Shown one piece after another: positions 24,358 through 33,646 of a stretch of 64,000 nt of DNA. The stretch lies in assembly GCA_903895255.1 (NCBI GenBank), contig CAITTG010000072.1:1-64000 (forward strand). Direction: 5' to 3'. Position numbers and translations under genes: made by a program. The notes under the pieces are model-generated. The model saw only the letters and a program-made list of their open reading frames with translations. It ran no database searches and was not told the DNA's origin. Positions within the stretch are counted from its first letter, which is position 1. Every line of letters begins with the position of its first letter. Source of the stretch: an uncultured Verrucomicrobia subdivision 3 bacterium (GTDB lineage Bacteria; Verrucomicrobiota; Verrucomicrobiia; Limisphaerales; UBA11358).

Positions 24358-26109
24358 ATGGCCTTTAGTTCTGTAAAAAAACTGGTCGCGACCGTCGCCG
24401 AGGCGACGCCGGGACAATTTGACACCTGGCACAAAGCCTGGCGCGCCGCCACCGAAAGCGGCGGCACCGAGTCGCTGCTGGGCTTTATCGCCCGCGAACG
24501 CGGCGTGGCCGAGGACGTTTTTATCCAAAATTTGGCCAAGTCCCTGGACTGGAGCTACCTGGACCTCCCCAAGCTCATCGTCCCCGCCGAGGCCCGCAAC
24601 AAGATTTCCACCAAGATCGCCTTTCAGTACTCGATCCTCCCCACCGGCCTCACCGACGGCACCCTGCAGGTGGCCGTCAGCGATCCGTTCGACGCCGCGA
24701 TGATGAACGCCGTCCGTTTTAATGCCCGGATGCCGGTTCAGTTTGTCCTGGCCACCAAGGTGGATATTGAGAAGGCCCTCAAGAAATATTACGGCGTCGG
24801 CGCCGAAACCCTGGATGAAATGGGTGAGAGTGACGCCATGGACCTGGACATCACCAGCGACAAAGAGATCACCGAGGGCGATCAGGAGGCCAGCGTCATC
24901 AAATTTGTCAACCAGATCATCTGGGAAGCCTTCAAGGACCGCGCGACGGATATTCATTTTGAGCCCGCCGAGGACGAGTTGCGCATCCGCAACCGCATCG
25001 ACGGCATCCTGCACCAAATTCCCCTGCCGCCCCAGTTGAAGCGGTTTCAATCGGCCCTCATTTCGCGGATCAAGGTCATGAGCGGCATGAACATTTCCGA
25101 GAAGCGCCTGCCGCAGGACGGCCGCATCAACGTGCGCATCAAGGGCGAGGAAATCGACATCCGCGTTTCCACGGTGCCCACCGTCTATGGCGAGAGCGTT
25201 TCCCTGCGTTTGCTGACGCGCGGCAAAATCTTCCTAAGCCTGGACAAGCTGGGGTTCTCCAAAAAAGAGGAGGACGCCATCCGCGAGATTATCGTCAAGC
25301 CGCACGGCATTTTCCTGGTGACGGGTCCCACGGGTTCCGGCAAATCCACCTCGCTCTACGCCTTTCTCAGCTCCATCAACTCGGTGACCAAGCGGATCAT
25401 CACCATTGAGGAACCGGTGGAATACGAGCTCAAAGGGATCAATCAAATCGCCGTGCGCTCGGACATCGGGCTGACCTTCGCGATGGGCTTGCGCCACATT
25501 CTGCGGCAGGACCCGAATGTGATCATGGTCGGGGAAATTCGCGATTTGGAGACGGCGGAAATTGCCATTCGCGCCTCGCTCACCGGGCATTTGGTGTTCT
25601 CCACCCTCCACACCAACGACGCGCCCAGCGCCTTCACCCGCTTGATCGACATGGGCATTGAACCCTTTCTGGTGGCGTCCTCGGTGGAGGCCGTGATGGC
25701 CCAGCGCCTTATCCGCACGATTTGCCCGCATTGCAAAACTGAGCAACCCGTCTCGCGCGAATATCTGGAGCGCATCGGTTTCCCGGCGGCGGACATCGCC
25801 ACCGCCAAGGTCTGGCACGGCGTGGGGTGTGAGAAGTGCCGCATGCTGGGGTATCAGGGCCGGAAAGGCATTTATGAATTATTACTCGTCACCGAGGCCG
25901 TGCGCCCGTTGATTTTGAGCCGCGCGCCAGCCACCACCATTGCCCAGCGCGCCATGGATGCAGGGATGCGCACCCTGCGCACGGACGGCTGGAACAAGGT
26001 CAAGGCCGGCGAAACCACCATCGAGGAGATTTTGCGCGTCACGCAAATCGAGGAGTTTATTGACACCCTCGGCGACCTCGACAAAGTGCCGGTGCTGCCC
26101 AAACGCTAA
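24358..26109 (+). CDS. gspE: Type II secretion ATPase GspE / PilB-like
   Basis: The protein has 583 residues from the ATG at 24358, chosen since the upstream frame looks non-coding. N-terminal GspE_N domain at about 40-170 (TESLLGFIARERGVAEDVFIQNLAKSL). ATPase domain: Walker A GPTGSGKSTSLYAF, Asp box ITIEEPVEYE, Walker B RQDPNVIMVGEIRDLETAE, His box TLHTNDAPSAFTRL. Zinc motif: CPHCK and, after a gap, CEKCR. It powers pseudopilus assembly at the inner membrane. It leads a tight run with L-like, M-like and D genes; no GspF or major pseudopilin is nearby. Confidence 0.93.
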   Translation: MAFSSVKKLVATVAEATPGQFDTWHKAWRAATESGGTESLLGFIARERGVAEDVFIQNLAKSLDWSYLDLPKLIVPAEARNKISTKIAFQYSILPTGLTDGTLQVAVSDPFDAAMMNAVRFNARMPVQFVLATKVDIEKALKKYYGVGAETLDEMGESDAMDLDITSDKEITEGDQEASVIKFVNQIIWEAFKDRATDIHFEPAEDELRIRNRIDGILHQIPLPPQLKRFQSALISRIKVMSGMNISEKRLPQDGRINVRIKGEEIDIRVSTVPTVYGESVSLRLLTRGKIFLSLDKLGFSKKEEDAIREIIVKPHGIFLVTGPTGSGKSTSLYAFLSSINSVTKRIITIEEPVEYELKGINQIAVRSDIGLTFAMGLRHILRQDPNVIMVGEIRDLETAEIAIRASLTGHLVFSTLHTNDAPSAFTRLIDMGIEPFLVASSVEAVMAQRLIRTICPHCKTEQPVSREYLERIGFPAADIATAKVWHGVGCEKCRMLGYQGRKGIYELLLVTEAVRPLILSRAPATTIAQRAMDAGMRTLRTDGWNKVKAGETTIEEILRVTQIEEFIDTLGDLDKVPVLPKR

Positions 26110-26115
26110 CCACCC

Positions 26116-27531
26116 ATGCCTCGCTGGAATTCCTGCAACATCCTTGATGCCCTGACCGGCACCCACCGGTTGTGGCATTTCACGGCCAAAGGCGACGGCT
26201 TTGCGCTCGAGCGCGAGCATCCCGCCAAGCCGGAAGAATCCCTGCCCGGCCGGCTGACCGCCAAAAGCTGGAGCTCGCTCTGGCGGAAAAAGCTTAACAT
26301 CGCCTGGCTCCCGCCCGAAAATGTGTTTCTGCGCGTGGTCGAACTGCCCCAAAGTAATTTCGAGGAAACCCTCGCGATGGTGGAGTTGCAGTTGGAGAAG
26401 ATTTCACCCATCCCCGTCGCCCAGGTCGTCTGGACGCTGCACACCCTGCCGCGCCGCGCGGCCACGCAAGCCGATGGCGCCACCGAGGCGCTGCAAACCG
26501 TGGTGGTGGTCATCGTGGAACGCAATGTGGTGGAGGAATTTCTCGGCCGTTTGGAAAACCGGGGCTACCTGGCCGACCGCCTGGAGATGCCCGTGCTCGA
26601 CCAGTTGGAAACGGCGGAAGCCGGCACCGACGGCGTCTGGATTTATCCCTCGGTGATCGCCGGTCAGAATGCCGCGCTGGTGGCTTGGTGGCTGGGCGGC
26701 GCGTTGCGCGACCTGAGCCTGGTCACCCTCCCGCCCGCCGGCAGCACCGGGGAATCTCTGAAAGGCCAGTTTGCCCGGCTGGCCTGGGCCGGGGAACTGG
26801 AAGGCTGGCTGACGTCCCACCCCCCCTGGCACCTCGTGGCGGATGCCGTGCAGGCCAGCCTCTGGCAGGGTGCCTTGCGCGAACAATTGGGCGAGGACGT
26901 TGTCGTGGAGTCACCCCTGCCGGCGGTGGAGCTGGCCGGCCGGACCGCCCGCCGCGCCGCGGCGGCCAGCGAACGGACCAACCTCCTCCCCGCCGAGTAC
27001 GCCGCGCGCTATCACGTCCAATTTGTGGACCGTCTGTGGCTGCGCGGCTTGCTGGCGGTGGGCGTCCTTTATCTGGTGGTGGTGGCCATTTATTTCGGCC
27101 TCGTGTTCTGCCCGGTGTTGGGTCTGCAGAGCAAAACGCTCGCGGCGGAAAGCCAGGTTGTGGCCGAGGGCGGCAGTTTCACCAATGCCCTGCAATTAAA
27201 GGCGCGCTATGAAGTGCTGAAGGAACGCGAGGATTTGAAATACGCCGCGCTGGATTGCTGGCAGTTGATCGCCGACCGCCTCCCAGCCGGGGTCACCCTG
27301 CAGCGCCTGAGTTTCGCGGACGGCAAAAAGCTCTCGCTCAATGGGGTGGTGCCGGCTGCGGACATTAACAAAATCATTGATTTTGACGATTCCCTGCGCA
27401 AGGCCACCGACAAGGGCGATTCCATGTTTGACCCCACGGCGGGGGATCCGTTCTCAGAACGCCAGACCGGCAGCGACGTTACCTGGAATTTCGGACTGGT
27501 CCTCAAACACACGGAGGAAAACCAGAAATGA
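26116..27531 (+). CDS. GspL/PilM-like secretion platform protein
   Basis: The protein has 471 residues. The N-terminal 300 or so residues have an actin-like PilM/GspL pattern (NIAWLPPENVFLRVVELPQSNFEETLAMVELQLEKISP). One membrane helix at about residue 312-338 (LWLRGLLAVGVLYLVVVAIYFGLVF) is followed by a periplasmic ferredoxin-like part (LQRLSFADGKKLSLNGVV). In type II secretion GspL links the ATPase to GspM. It lies 6 bases after gspE and overlaps the next gene by 4. Confidence 0.75.
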   Translation: MPRWNSCNILDALTGTHRLWHFTAKGDGFALEREHPAKPEESLPGRLTAKSWSSLWRKKLNIAWLPPENVFLRVVELPQSNFEETLAMVELQLEKISPIPVAQVVWTLHTLPRRAATQADGATEALQTVVVVIVERNVVEEFLGRLENRGYLADRLEMPVLDQLETAEAGTDGVWIYPSVIAGQNAALVAWWLGGALRDLSLVTLPPAGSTGESLKGQFARLAWAGELEGWLTSHPPWHLVADAVQASLWQGALREQLGEDVVVESPLPAVELAGRTARRAAAASERTNLLPAEYAARYHVQFVDRLWLRGLLAVGVLYLVVVAIYFGLVFCPVLGLQSKTLAAESQVVAEGGSFTNALQLKARYEVLKEREDLKYAALDCWQLIADRLPAGVTLQRLSFADGKKLSLNGVVPAADINKIIDFDDSLRKATDKGDSMFDPTAGDPFSERQTGSDVTWNFGLVLKHTEENQK

Positions 27532-28112
27532 ACAAGTACTTCGCCCAATTGCGCCCCTTGGAACGCCGCCTGGCCGTGGCGGTGCTGGTGGTCGTATTTT
27601 TGGTGGTGAACTGGTGGTTCATCTGGCCGCATTTTTCCGACTGGGATGAGCTCCAACTCCGCCAGGCGGCGGCGGAGAGCAAGCTCCGGGTTTACCAAAC
27701 CGCCATTTCCCAGTCGCCCGCGTATCAAAAGCTGGTGAATGAGCTGGAAAGCACCGGCGACGTCGTCGCCCCCGAGGACCAGGGCATCAACTTCACCCGC
27801 ACCATCCAAACCCAGTCCTATGCCAGCGGCGTGGCCATTTTAAACACTTCGCGGCAGATCACGCGGACGAACGACCAGTTCTTTGTGGAGCAGGTGCTGA
27901 ACATCAATGTGCAGGCCACGGACGAGCAACTCGTGGATTTCCTTTACAAGCTGGGCTCGGGGGCCTCGATGATCCGCGTGCGCGACCTCGAGTTGCAACC
28001 CGACCCGCCCCACCAGCATTTAAACGCCAACATCCGGCTCGTCGCCAGTTACCAGAAAAACCCGCCGGCGAAACCCGGTTCGACTGCTGCCAAATCTCCC
28101 AACGCCAAATGA
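27528..28112 (+). CDS. GspM/PilO-like secretion platform protein
   Basis: The protein has 194 residues. Short cytoplasmic start (FAQLRPLERRLAV), one membrane helix (VAVLVVVFLVVNWWFIWPHF), a coiled-coil-like stretch and a periplasmic ferredoxin-like domain (FVEQVLNINVQATDEQLVDFLYKLG). The order after an L-like gene and before the secretin fits GspM or PilO. Both ends overlap neighbours by 4 bases (ATGA). Confidence 0.75.
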   Translation: MNKYFAQLRPLERRLAVAVLVVVFLVVNWWFIWPHFSDWDELQLRQAAAESKLRVYQTAISQSPAYQKLVNELESTGDVVAPEDQGINFTRTIQTQSYASGVAILNTSRQITRTNDQFFVEQVLNINVQATDEQLVDFLYKLGSGASMIRVRDLELQPDPPHQHLNANIRLVASYQKNPPAKPGSTAAKSPNAK

Positions 28113-30526
28113 AAACGCTCACGCTTGTCCTGCTTTTAGTGCTCGCCGGCCTGGATCTCCGGGCGCAAATCCCCGCGCTGTCCCCGGAGGCCCAGGCCGT
28201 GGCCGCCGCCCGCCGCCTGGCCCGCCGCCAGGCCATGATGACCAACAACCCGGCCGCCGCCGCCCCCGCCGCCCTCGGCTCACTGCCATCCACCTCCCCC
28301 ATCCTTCCCGGTGTCCATGCGAGTGCTCCGCCGGACGCCAATGGTGCCGGCGGCAACCCGGGAAGCACCGACACCACCGCCAATACAGGTGTCGCCGACA
28401 ACGTCCCCTCCCCGGAGGAAATCATTCCGGCGAACACGATTAATTTTCAAGGCGTGGATGTGAACCAGGTACTGGAGGTCTATGCCAAACTGGTTGGCCG
28501 CACCCTGCTGCGCGGGCAGGTGCCCCAGGCCTCGATCATTCTGAAAACCGAAACCGCGCTGACCAAGGCCGAGGTCATCCAGGCCCTGCAAGCCGTGCTC
28601 TCCCTGAACGGGGTCGCGCTCATTGACGTCGGCGACAAATTTGTCAAAGTGCTGCCCATCACCGAGGCCGGCACTGCGGGTGGAAAATTCAATTCGGCGG
28701 ACGCCGCCCACCTACCCGAACTGGGCACTTATGTCACCCACATTGTCCAATTGAAGTATCTCAAACCCAGCGTGGTGGTGCCCTTGATCACCCCCTTCTC
28801 CAAACTGGCCAACGCGGTGGTGCCGATTGAGGACAACGGCATTCTAGTGCTGCGGGATAACGCCGAAAACGTCAAACGCATGCTCGAAATGATCGACCGC
28901 ATCGACGTCAGTGTTCCCGCCGAATACATCTCCGAAGTCATCCCCATCAAATACGCCCAAGCCTCGGACATCGCCAACGCCTTGAACAGCCTCGGCGGCA
29001 GCGGCGGCAGCAGCACCGTCAGCATCGGCAGCTCCTCGAGCAGTCGCGTCAATGGCATCAGCGGGAACCACTCCGGCGGCTTTGGCGGTTCCTCGGGCGG
29101 CTTCGGTGGTTCGGGTGGTTACGGCGGCACGGGCGGCGGCCTCAATGGCATCAGCGGCGGGGGCGGCATCGGTGGTTCCACGTTTGGCTCCCAGGGCCAG
29201 ACCAGCGCCTTCGGCTCGACGGGCAGCACGGCCAACGGCACCCCGGCCACGGGCAGCAGCTTTCAGCAGCGCTTGAATTCCATCATTTCCCGCGCTAGCG
29301 CCGATGGCGGCAAGCAGGACGCCATCCAGGTGTTTGGCCAGACCAAGATCATTGCCGACCAGCGCAGCAACGCCCTCCTCGTCTTCGCCACGCGCGCCGA
29401 CATGGAAAACATCAAACACGTCATCAACCAGCTCGACGTGCTGCTCGCGCAGGTCTTGATCGAGGCCGTCATCATGGATGTGAACCTGGGCAGCACTCTG
29501 AATTACGGCGTCTCGGTCGCCCAAGGACCGCAAAATTATGGTAACACCCAGGGCGGTCCCATTACCGGAGCGGGTGGGGCCGTGAATGGACCATCCCTGC
29601 AAGGCCTGGTCAACGGCTTGAAAAACGGGCTCACCAACTCCTACTCGGGCAATAATTTGGGCGCGGGCATCAGCTATTTCGGCAACATCGGCCCCAACTG
29701 GGACGTGGCCATGTCGGCGGTGGCCAACGACAACAACGCCACCGTCATCCAGCGCCCCCGCATCCAAACCTCCCAAGCCAAACCTGCCACCTTCTTCGTC
29801 GGCAACACCGTGCCCTATGTCACGGGCACTTATTATGGCGGCGGTTACGCCGGCGGCAACAGTTCGCAGTACTCTCAGCTCTCCGTCGGTGTCGAACTGG
29901 ATGTCACCCCGTTCATCAATCCGGACGGCCTGGTGGTCATGGACATCAACCAGGAAATTGATGACATCCAGGGCTACACGTCAATTGATGGGAACCAGGT
30001 GCCGAACACCGACAAGCGCACCCTCTCCTCGGAAATCGCCGTCCGCAGTCTCGACACCATCATGATGGGCGGCTTCATTCGCACCGACAAATCCAAGACT
30101 CTCTCCGGGGTTCCGATCCTGATGGACATCCCCATTCTGGGCGCCCTGTTCAGCAACCATGCCAGCAGCAAGTCCCGCGAAGAACTCCTCGTATTAATGC
30201 GCCCAACGGTCATGACCACCCCGGAGGCTGCCGCAGCCCAGACCCTGCGTGAGGAACGCCGCCTGCCCGGTATTTCCGCCGCCGCCGCCGACGACACCGC
30301 TTATGAACGTTCAATGGTCGCCGCCGAGCGCAAGGCCGAGATGGAACGCGCCAAGGCCAAGGGCCAGAGTGACGGCTTCTACAGCGACACCAACACGCTG
30401 CTGGAAACCGACCGCCTGAATGTCACCACCAACACCCCGCCCCCGGTTTATCAATTCACCCCGGTGATCCCCAACCAGCCCGGGACGCCGGCGGTTCCCG
30501 GCCAGCCGGTGACGCCCAACCCATAA
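28109..30526 (+). CDS. gspD: Type II secretion secretin GspD
   Basis: The protein has 805 residues with a signal peptide (LTLVLLLVLAGLDLRA). N0 domain at about 110-185 (INFQGVDVNQVLEVYAKL), N1 at 200-265 (VQLKYLKPSVVVPLITPF, NAENVKRMLEMIDRID), and N2 (VIPIKYAQASDIANALNSL), interrupted by a Gly/Ser-rich insert at about 292-390. The secretin channel follows (VLLAQVLIEAVIMDVNLGS, VELDVTPFINPDGLVVMDINQE, VPILMDIPILGALF). After about residue 700 comes a charged and Pro-rich tail. It forms the outer-membrane pore. The Gly-rich insert is much longer than the usual N2-N3 loop. Confidence 0.93.
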   Translation: MKTLTLVLLLVLAGLDLRAQIPALSPEAQAVAAARRLARRQAMMTNNPAAAAPAALGSLPSTSPILPGVHASAPPDANGAGGNPGSTDTTANTGVADNVPSPEEIIPANTINFQGVDVNQVLEVYAKLVGRTLLRGQVPQASIILKTETALTKAEVIQALQAVLSLNGVALIDVGDKFVKVLPITEAGTAGGKFNSADAAHLPELGTYVTHIVQLKYLKPSVVVPLITPFSKLANAVVPIEDNGILVLRDNAENVKRMLEMIDRIDVSVPAEYISEVIPIKYAQASDIANALNSLGGSGGSSTVSIGSSSSSRVNGISGNHSGGFGGSSGGFGGSGGYGGTGGGLNGISGGGGIGGSTFGSQGQTSAFGSTGSTANGTPATGSSFQQRLNSIISRASADGGKQDAIQVFGQTKIIADQRSNALLVFATRADMENIKHVINQLDVLLAQVLIEAVIMDVNLGSTLNYGVSVAQGPQNYGNTQGGPITGAGGAVNGPSLQGLVNGLKNGLTNSYSGNNLGAGISYFGNIGPNWDVAMSAVANDNNATVIQRPRIQTSQAKPATFFVGNTVPYVTGTYYGGGYAGGNSSQYSQLSVGVELDVTPFINPDGLVVMDINQEIDDIQGYTSIDGNQVPNTDKRTLSSEIAVRSLDTIMMGGFIRTDKSKTLSGVPILMDIPILGALFSNHASSKSREELLVLMRPTVMTTPEAAAAQTLREERRLPGISAAAADDTAYERSMVAAERKAEMERAKAKGQSDGFYSDTNTLLETDRLNVTTNTPPPVYQFTPVIPNQPGTPAVPGQPVTPNP

Positions 30527-30711
30527 TCATCCAGCGGCGAACGGCGAGGCAACCGATCCGCGGCTTTGGCGTGGATCAACGCCAGTTGCTGCAGACGCGA
30601 ACCCCACCTCGCCGGGCAGCATTTCCGAGGGTCCCCGTGTGCCGGTTTTCACCCCGCGAAGCCCGAATCAGTCCGCCCCTTTCGCGAGCCGCGATGGACT
30701 CCCCCCCCCGC

Positions 30712-33645
30712 TCACTTCCGCGCCGGTGAGTTGGTAAACACCGTTGGGTTGTTGGTGTTGGCTGCGGGAATCAGGTTCTCCAGGGTTTTAAAAGGGTGCA
30801 GCGGTGCCATGATCAATTTGGCCACATCATTTAGCGGCGCCATTTTTGGATCCCCGAGGGTGCCCGTCACCTTGTATTCAAACAACTTGCTGACGGGCCA
30901 GGAAATGACATGGATGATCTCGCCCAGACCAGGCGTATCCCGCAAGATCTGGGTCGTGGCGCGGGCGTTTAAGTTTTCGTGCAAATCCACCGTGCCGGCA
31001 TACCGCAGGCGCATCATGGTGGAATGAATTTCCAGGTCGCTGGAAAAAATCACCCCGTTGGTCATGGTGAATATGCCCGCGGCATCCGTGGCCCGGCTGC
31101 TGCCCAGCCCGGGGCTCAGGGCATTCAGGGCGGGCGAGAGGATGCCGAACATGGGCGCATCCCAAATCAAACCATCCTGCAAGGTGGCATTGCCATAACC
31201 ACTCATGGCCTGCCAGTTGGTGGAGTTGCCGCTGGTTACCACCAGCCGGCCGCCCACCAAACCTTCAAGCTGGTTGGTGGGGGAGGCCAGCCCCGCAATC
31301 AGCCGGTGCAGGTTCGCATTCGTGATGTCAAAGGCAAATTGGAAATCCGTCCCGGCCCGCGGTCGGAAATCAAAAAGCGCCCAGCCACTGGCCCGTCCCT
31401 GATAAAATTCCGCGCTCAAATTCGTCAACAAGAGCGTGGGGCCAAACCAGTGGGCGGAACCTTCGATCCGCTGGCTCTCAAACCGCAACCAGCGGAAGGG
31501 GGCGCCGCGCAGGATGTCCACCTGCAAATCCTCCGCCTCGATTTGCTGGTTGTCCTCGGAGGATTTCAACGAGACAAAACCATTGACCCGGGCCGTGGGT
31601 GGCGTCAAAAACTGGTAAGGCTCCAGGGTGTGACCGGTCTTGGGGCCGATGGCGTTCGCGATGGCTTGCGGCTCCGCGGTGCTGTAACCGTTGACAAAAT
31701 AAATCCGGTGCTCATTTAAATCCACCCGGATCTGATCCGCGCTCAGTTTCTGGCTGCCCTGGCGGCGGTCGGCCTGCGGGTGGTTAAAGGCGATGACGAG
31801 GTTGGAATAAGTGATCCCGGTGGTCAGATGATCCAGTTCCCCGCCCCGCGCGGCAAAGTTGGTCAGGGCCAGTTGGCCCGCCACCGCCAGGGTTTCCGCC
31901 TGGTGCAACTGGCCATCAATCGTGAGATCCAGCGCCAGGGGTTCATGAAAGGTCAGCCGGCCCACTTCGCGGATGGCCCCCTTGGTTTTTAAAAACGGGC
32001 GGATTTGGTTCACATCAAACGCACCCTGAACGCGGGCCGTGAACCGCTTGGTCGATTCATCCTCGGCGGCATTCAGGCGGAGGCGGGTGAGCTGCCGGGC
32101 CACCTGCAAATCGGCCACCTGCCACACATGGTTCGAATAAGCGAAGCGGGTTTGCACCGTGTCCAAATCCACCCCGCTCACGGTGGGATGGGTTGCCGCC
32201 ACGCTGCCCGCAACCGCGACCGGAATCTCGCGCCGCCCCGGCCATGCGGATAAATCCAGCGTGCCGGCGGCCTGGACGGCGGGGAAATCCTGCCAGGTGA
32301 ACCAACCCAGCCGCTCCCGGGTCAGCGGCGGCAGCCAGGGTGCCACGATGCTGGGATCGAAATTCGAGGCATTGGTAAACCACAGCCGCTGCCGGGCGGC
32401 ATCAAAGTCCAGCGCCGCCGCGAGCCGGCCCCCGCCCAGATTCATGACGAGGTTGGTCACCACCAGCTTCGGGGCCCGCCAGAAGCCGTTGGCGGAGGCG
32501 GTTGCCACCTGCAATGGCTCGGCCACGAACCGGCTGAAGCTGGCCGACCAGTCAAGCTCGCAGGGCGGCAGATTGCTCCCCACACCCGGCCAGCTCACCG
32601 GGCGGGCCGGCATGCCCAAAGCCGTCACGTGCGCGCCCAGTTGCAAGGTCGCCACCGAAAATTCCGGCCCGGGCGCCCGCATCCGCGCCGTTTGCAAGTG
32701 GAGGCTCAGCGCCAGTTCTGGAGCATGCCAAAAACCGCCGGCCGTCACCGCTGCCGCGCTCACATTCGCCGCCCGCATTTGGGTGAAATGCGCCGACCAT
32801 GCCAGCCGGTAGGGTTGCAGATTGGTCCAGATTCCCGGCACCAGCGGGTTGGTCGGATAATTAGCCAGGGCGGCCAGGCTGGCATTCAATTGGAGTTGCC
32901 GCGCGCTGAACCACGGCGTGTGGGCGGCCGGGGCCGTGATATTCAATCGGATGGCAAAGGAATTAATCTCCCGCGCATCACCCTCGATATTCAAGGTCAG
33001 CCGCGGCGCTCCCTCCAGCCGAATCTTTCCGACGATTTCGGAAAGCGTTTGCAACCGCTGCTGCCAGTTCGCCGGCGTGCCGTTGGTGCTGGGGCGAAAG
33101 ATGTCCCAATTCCGCAACTCGCTGGCGTGGGCCACATCCCCGGAAAGCGCCAGCGTCGCGCCTTTGAAACCGGCCTGAAAATTATCCAGCGACCAGGTGT
33201 CACTGCCCGGAAACCGCACATCGGTTTGGATGTTGGTCAGTTCCAAGGTCGTGGCGGCCCCGCCGGCGGCCACCACGGGCACCGCCAGACACCCCCCGCG
33301 CACGACCAGACCCTGCACTTCCCAACGACCGTGCAGCAGTCGCTCAAAATCGAGCAGCAACTGCACTTCCCCAAGCGTCAGCGTCGGGCTGTTGGCATTG
33401 CCCGCCGCGCCCACCCGCACTCGCTCCACCACAATTCCCCGCGTCATCCGCATGCGCATCCGGTCAAATTCCAGGTGCACGCCGCGTTGCTCCAGGCTGG
33501 CCAGCAGGGGATCCTTGAGAAAAGCGGGCAGGCCGATTTGATTGAAGTACAGCAGCACGCAGGCAGCCACGAGGAGGACCAGCAGCACGGCGATCCGCAA
33601 ACAGCGGAAACCAATTCGACACCCGCGCCAGAAACGGGAAGCCAT
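30712..33645 (-). CDS. AsmA-like envelope protein
   Basis: The protein has 977 residues. One N-terminal membrane helix (LRIAVLLVLLVAACVLLYF) anchors a very long beta-rich periplasmic part. Its C-terminal 250 residues match the AsmA/YhdP type (VTSGNSTNWQAMSGYGNATLQDG, MTNGVIFSSDLEIHSTMMRLRYAGTVDL, SKLFEYKVTGTLGDPKMAPL). AsmA-like proteins of this size act as bridges that carry phospholipids between membranes. It is the last gene of a tight five-gene operon, one base after the DUF4340 gene, which suggests a joint envelope role. Confidence 0.75.
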   Translation of the reverse strand: MASRFWRGCRIGFRCLRIAVLLVLLVAACVLLYFNQIGLPAFLKDPLLASLEQRGVHLEFDRMRMRMTRGIVVERVRVGAAGNANSPTLTLGEVQLLLDFERLLHGRWEVQGLVVRGGCLAVPVVAAGGAATTLELTNIQTDVRFPGSDTWSLDNFQAGFKGATLALSGDVAHASELRNWDIFRPSTNGTPANWQQRLQTLSEIVGKIRLEGAPRLTLNIEGDAREINSFAIRLNITAPAAHTPWFSARQLQLNASLAALANYPTNPLVPGIWTNLQPYRLAWSAHFTQMRAANVSAAAVTAGGFWHAPELALSLHLQTARMRAPGPEFSVATLQLGAHVTALGMPARPVSWPGVGSNLPPCELDWSASFSRFVAEPLQVATASANGFWRAPKLVVTNLVMNLGGGRLAAALDFDAARQRLWFTNASNFDPSIVAPWLPPLTRERLGWFTWQDFPAVQAAGTLDLSAWPGRREIPVAVAGSVAATHPTVSGVDLDTVQTRFAYSNHVWQVADLQVARQLTRLRLNAAEDESTKRFTARVQGAFDVNQIRPFLKTKGAIREVGRLTFHEPLALDLTIDGQLHQAETLAVAGQLALTNFAARGGELDHLTTGITYSNLVIAFNHPQADRRQGSQKLSADQIRVDLNEHRIYFVNGYSTAEPQAIANAIGPKTGHTLEPYQFLTPPTARVNGFVSLKSSEDNQQIEAEDLQVDILRGAPFRWLRFESQRIEGSAHWFGPTLLLTNLSAEFYQGRASGWALFDFRPRAGTDFQFAFDITNANLHRLIAGLASPTNQLEGLVGGRLVVTSGNSTNWQAMSGYGNATLQDGLIWDAPMFGILSPALNALSPGLGSSRATDAAGIFTMTNGVIFSSDLEIHSTMMRLRYAGTVDLHENLNARATTQILRDTPGLGEIIHVISWPVSKLFEYKVTGTLGDPKMAPLNDVAKLIMAPLHPFKTLENLIPAANTNNPTVFTNSPARK

Positions 33646-33646
33646 A

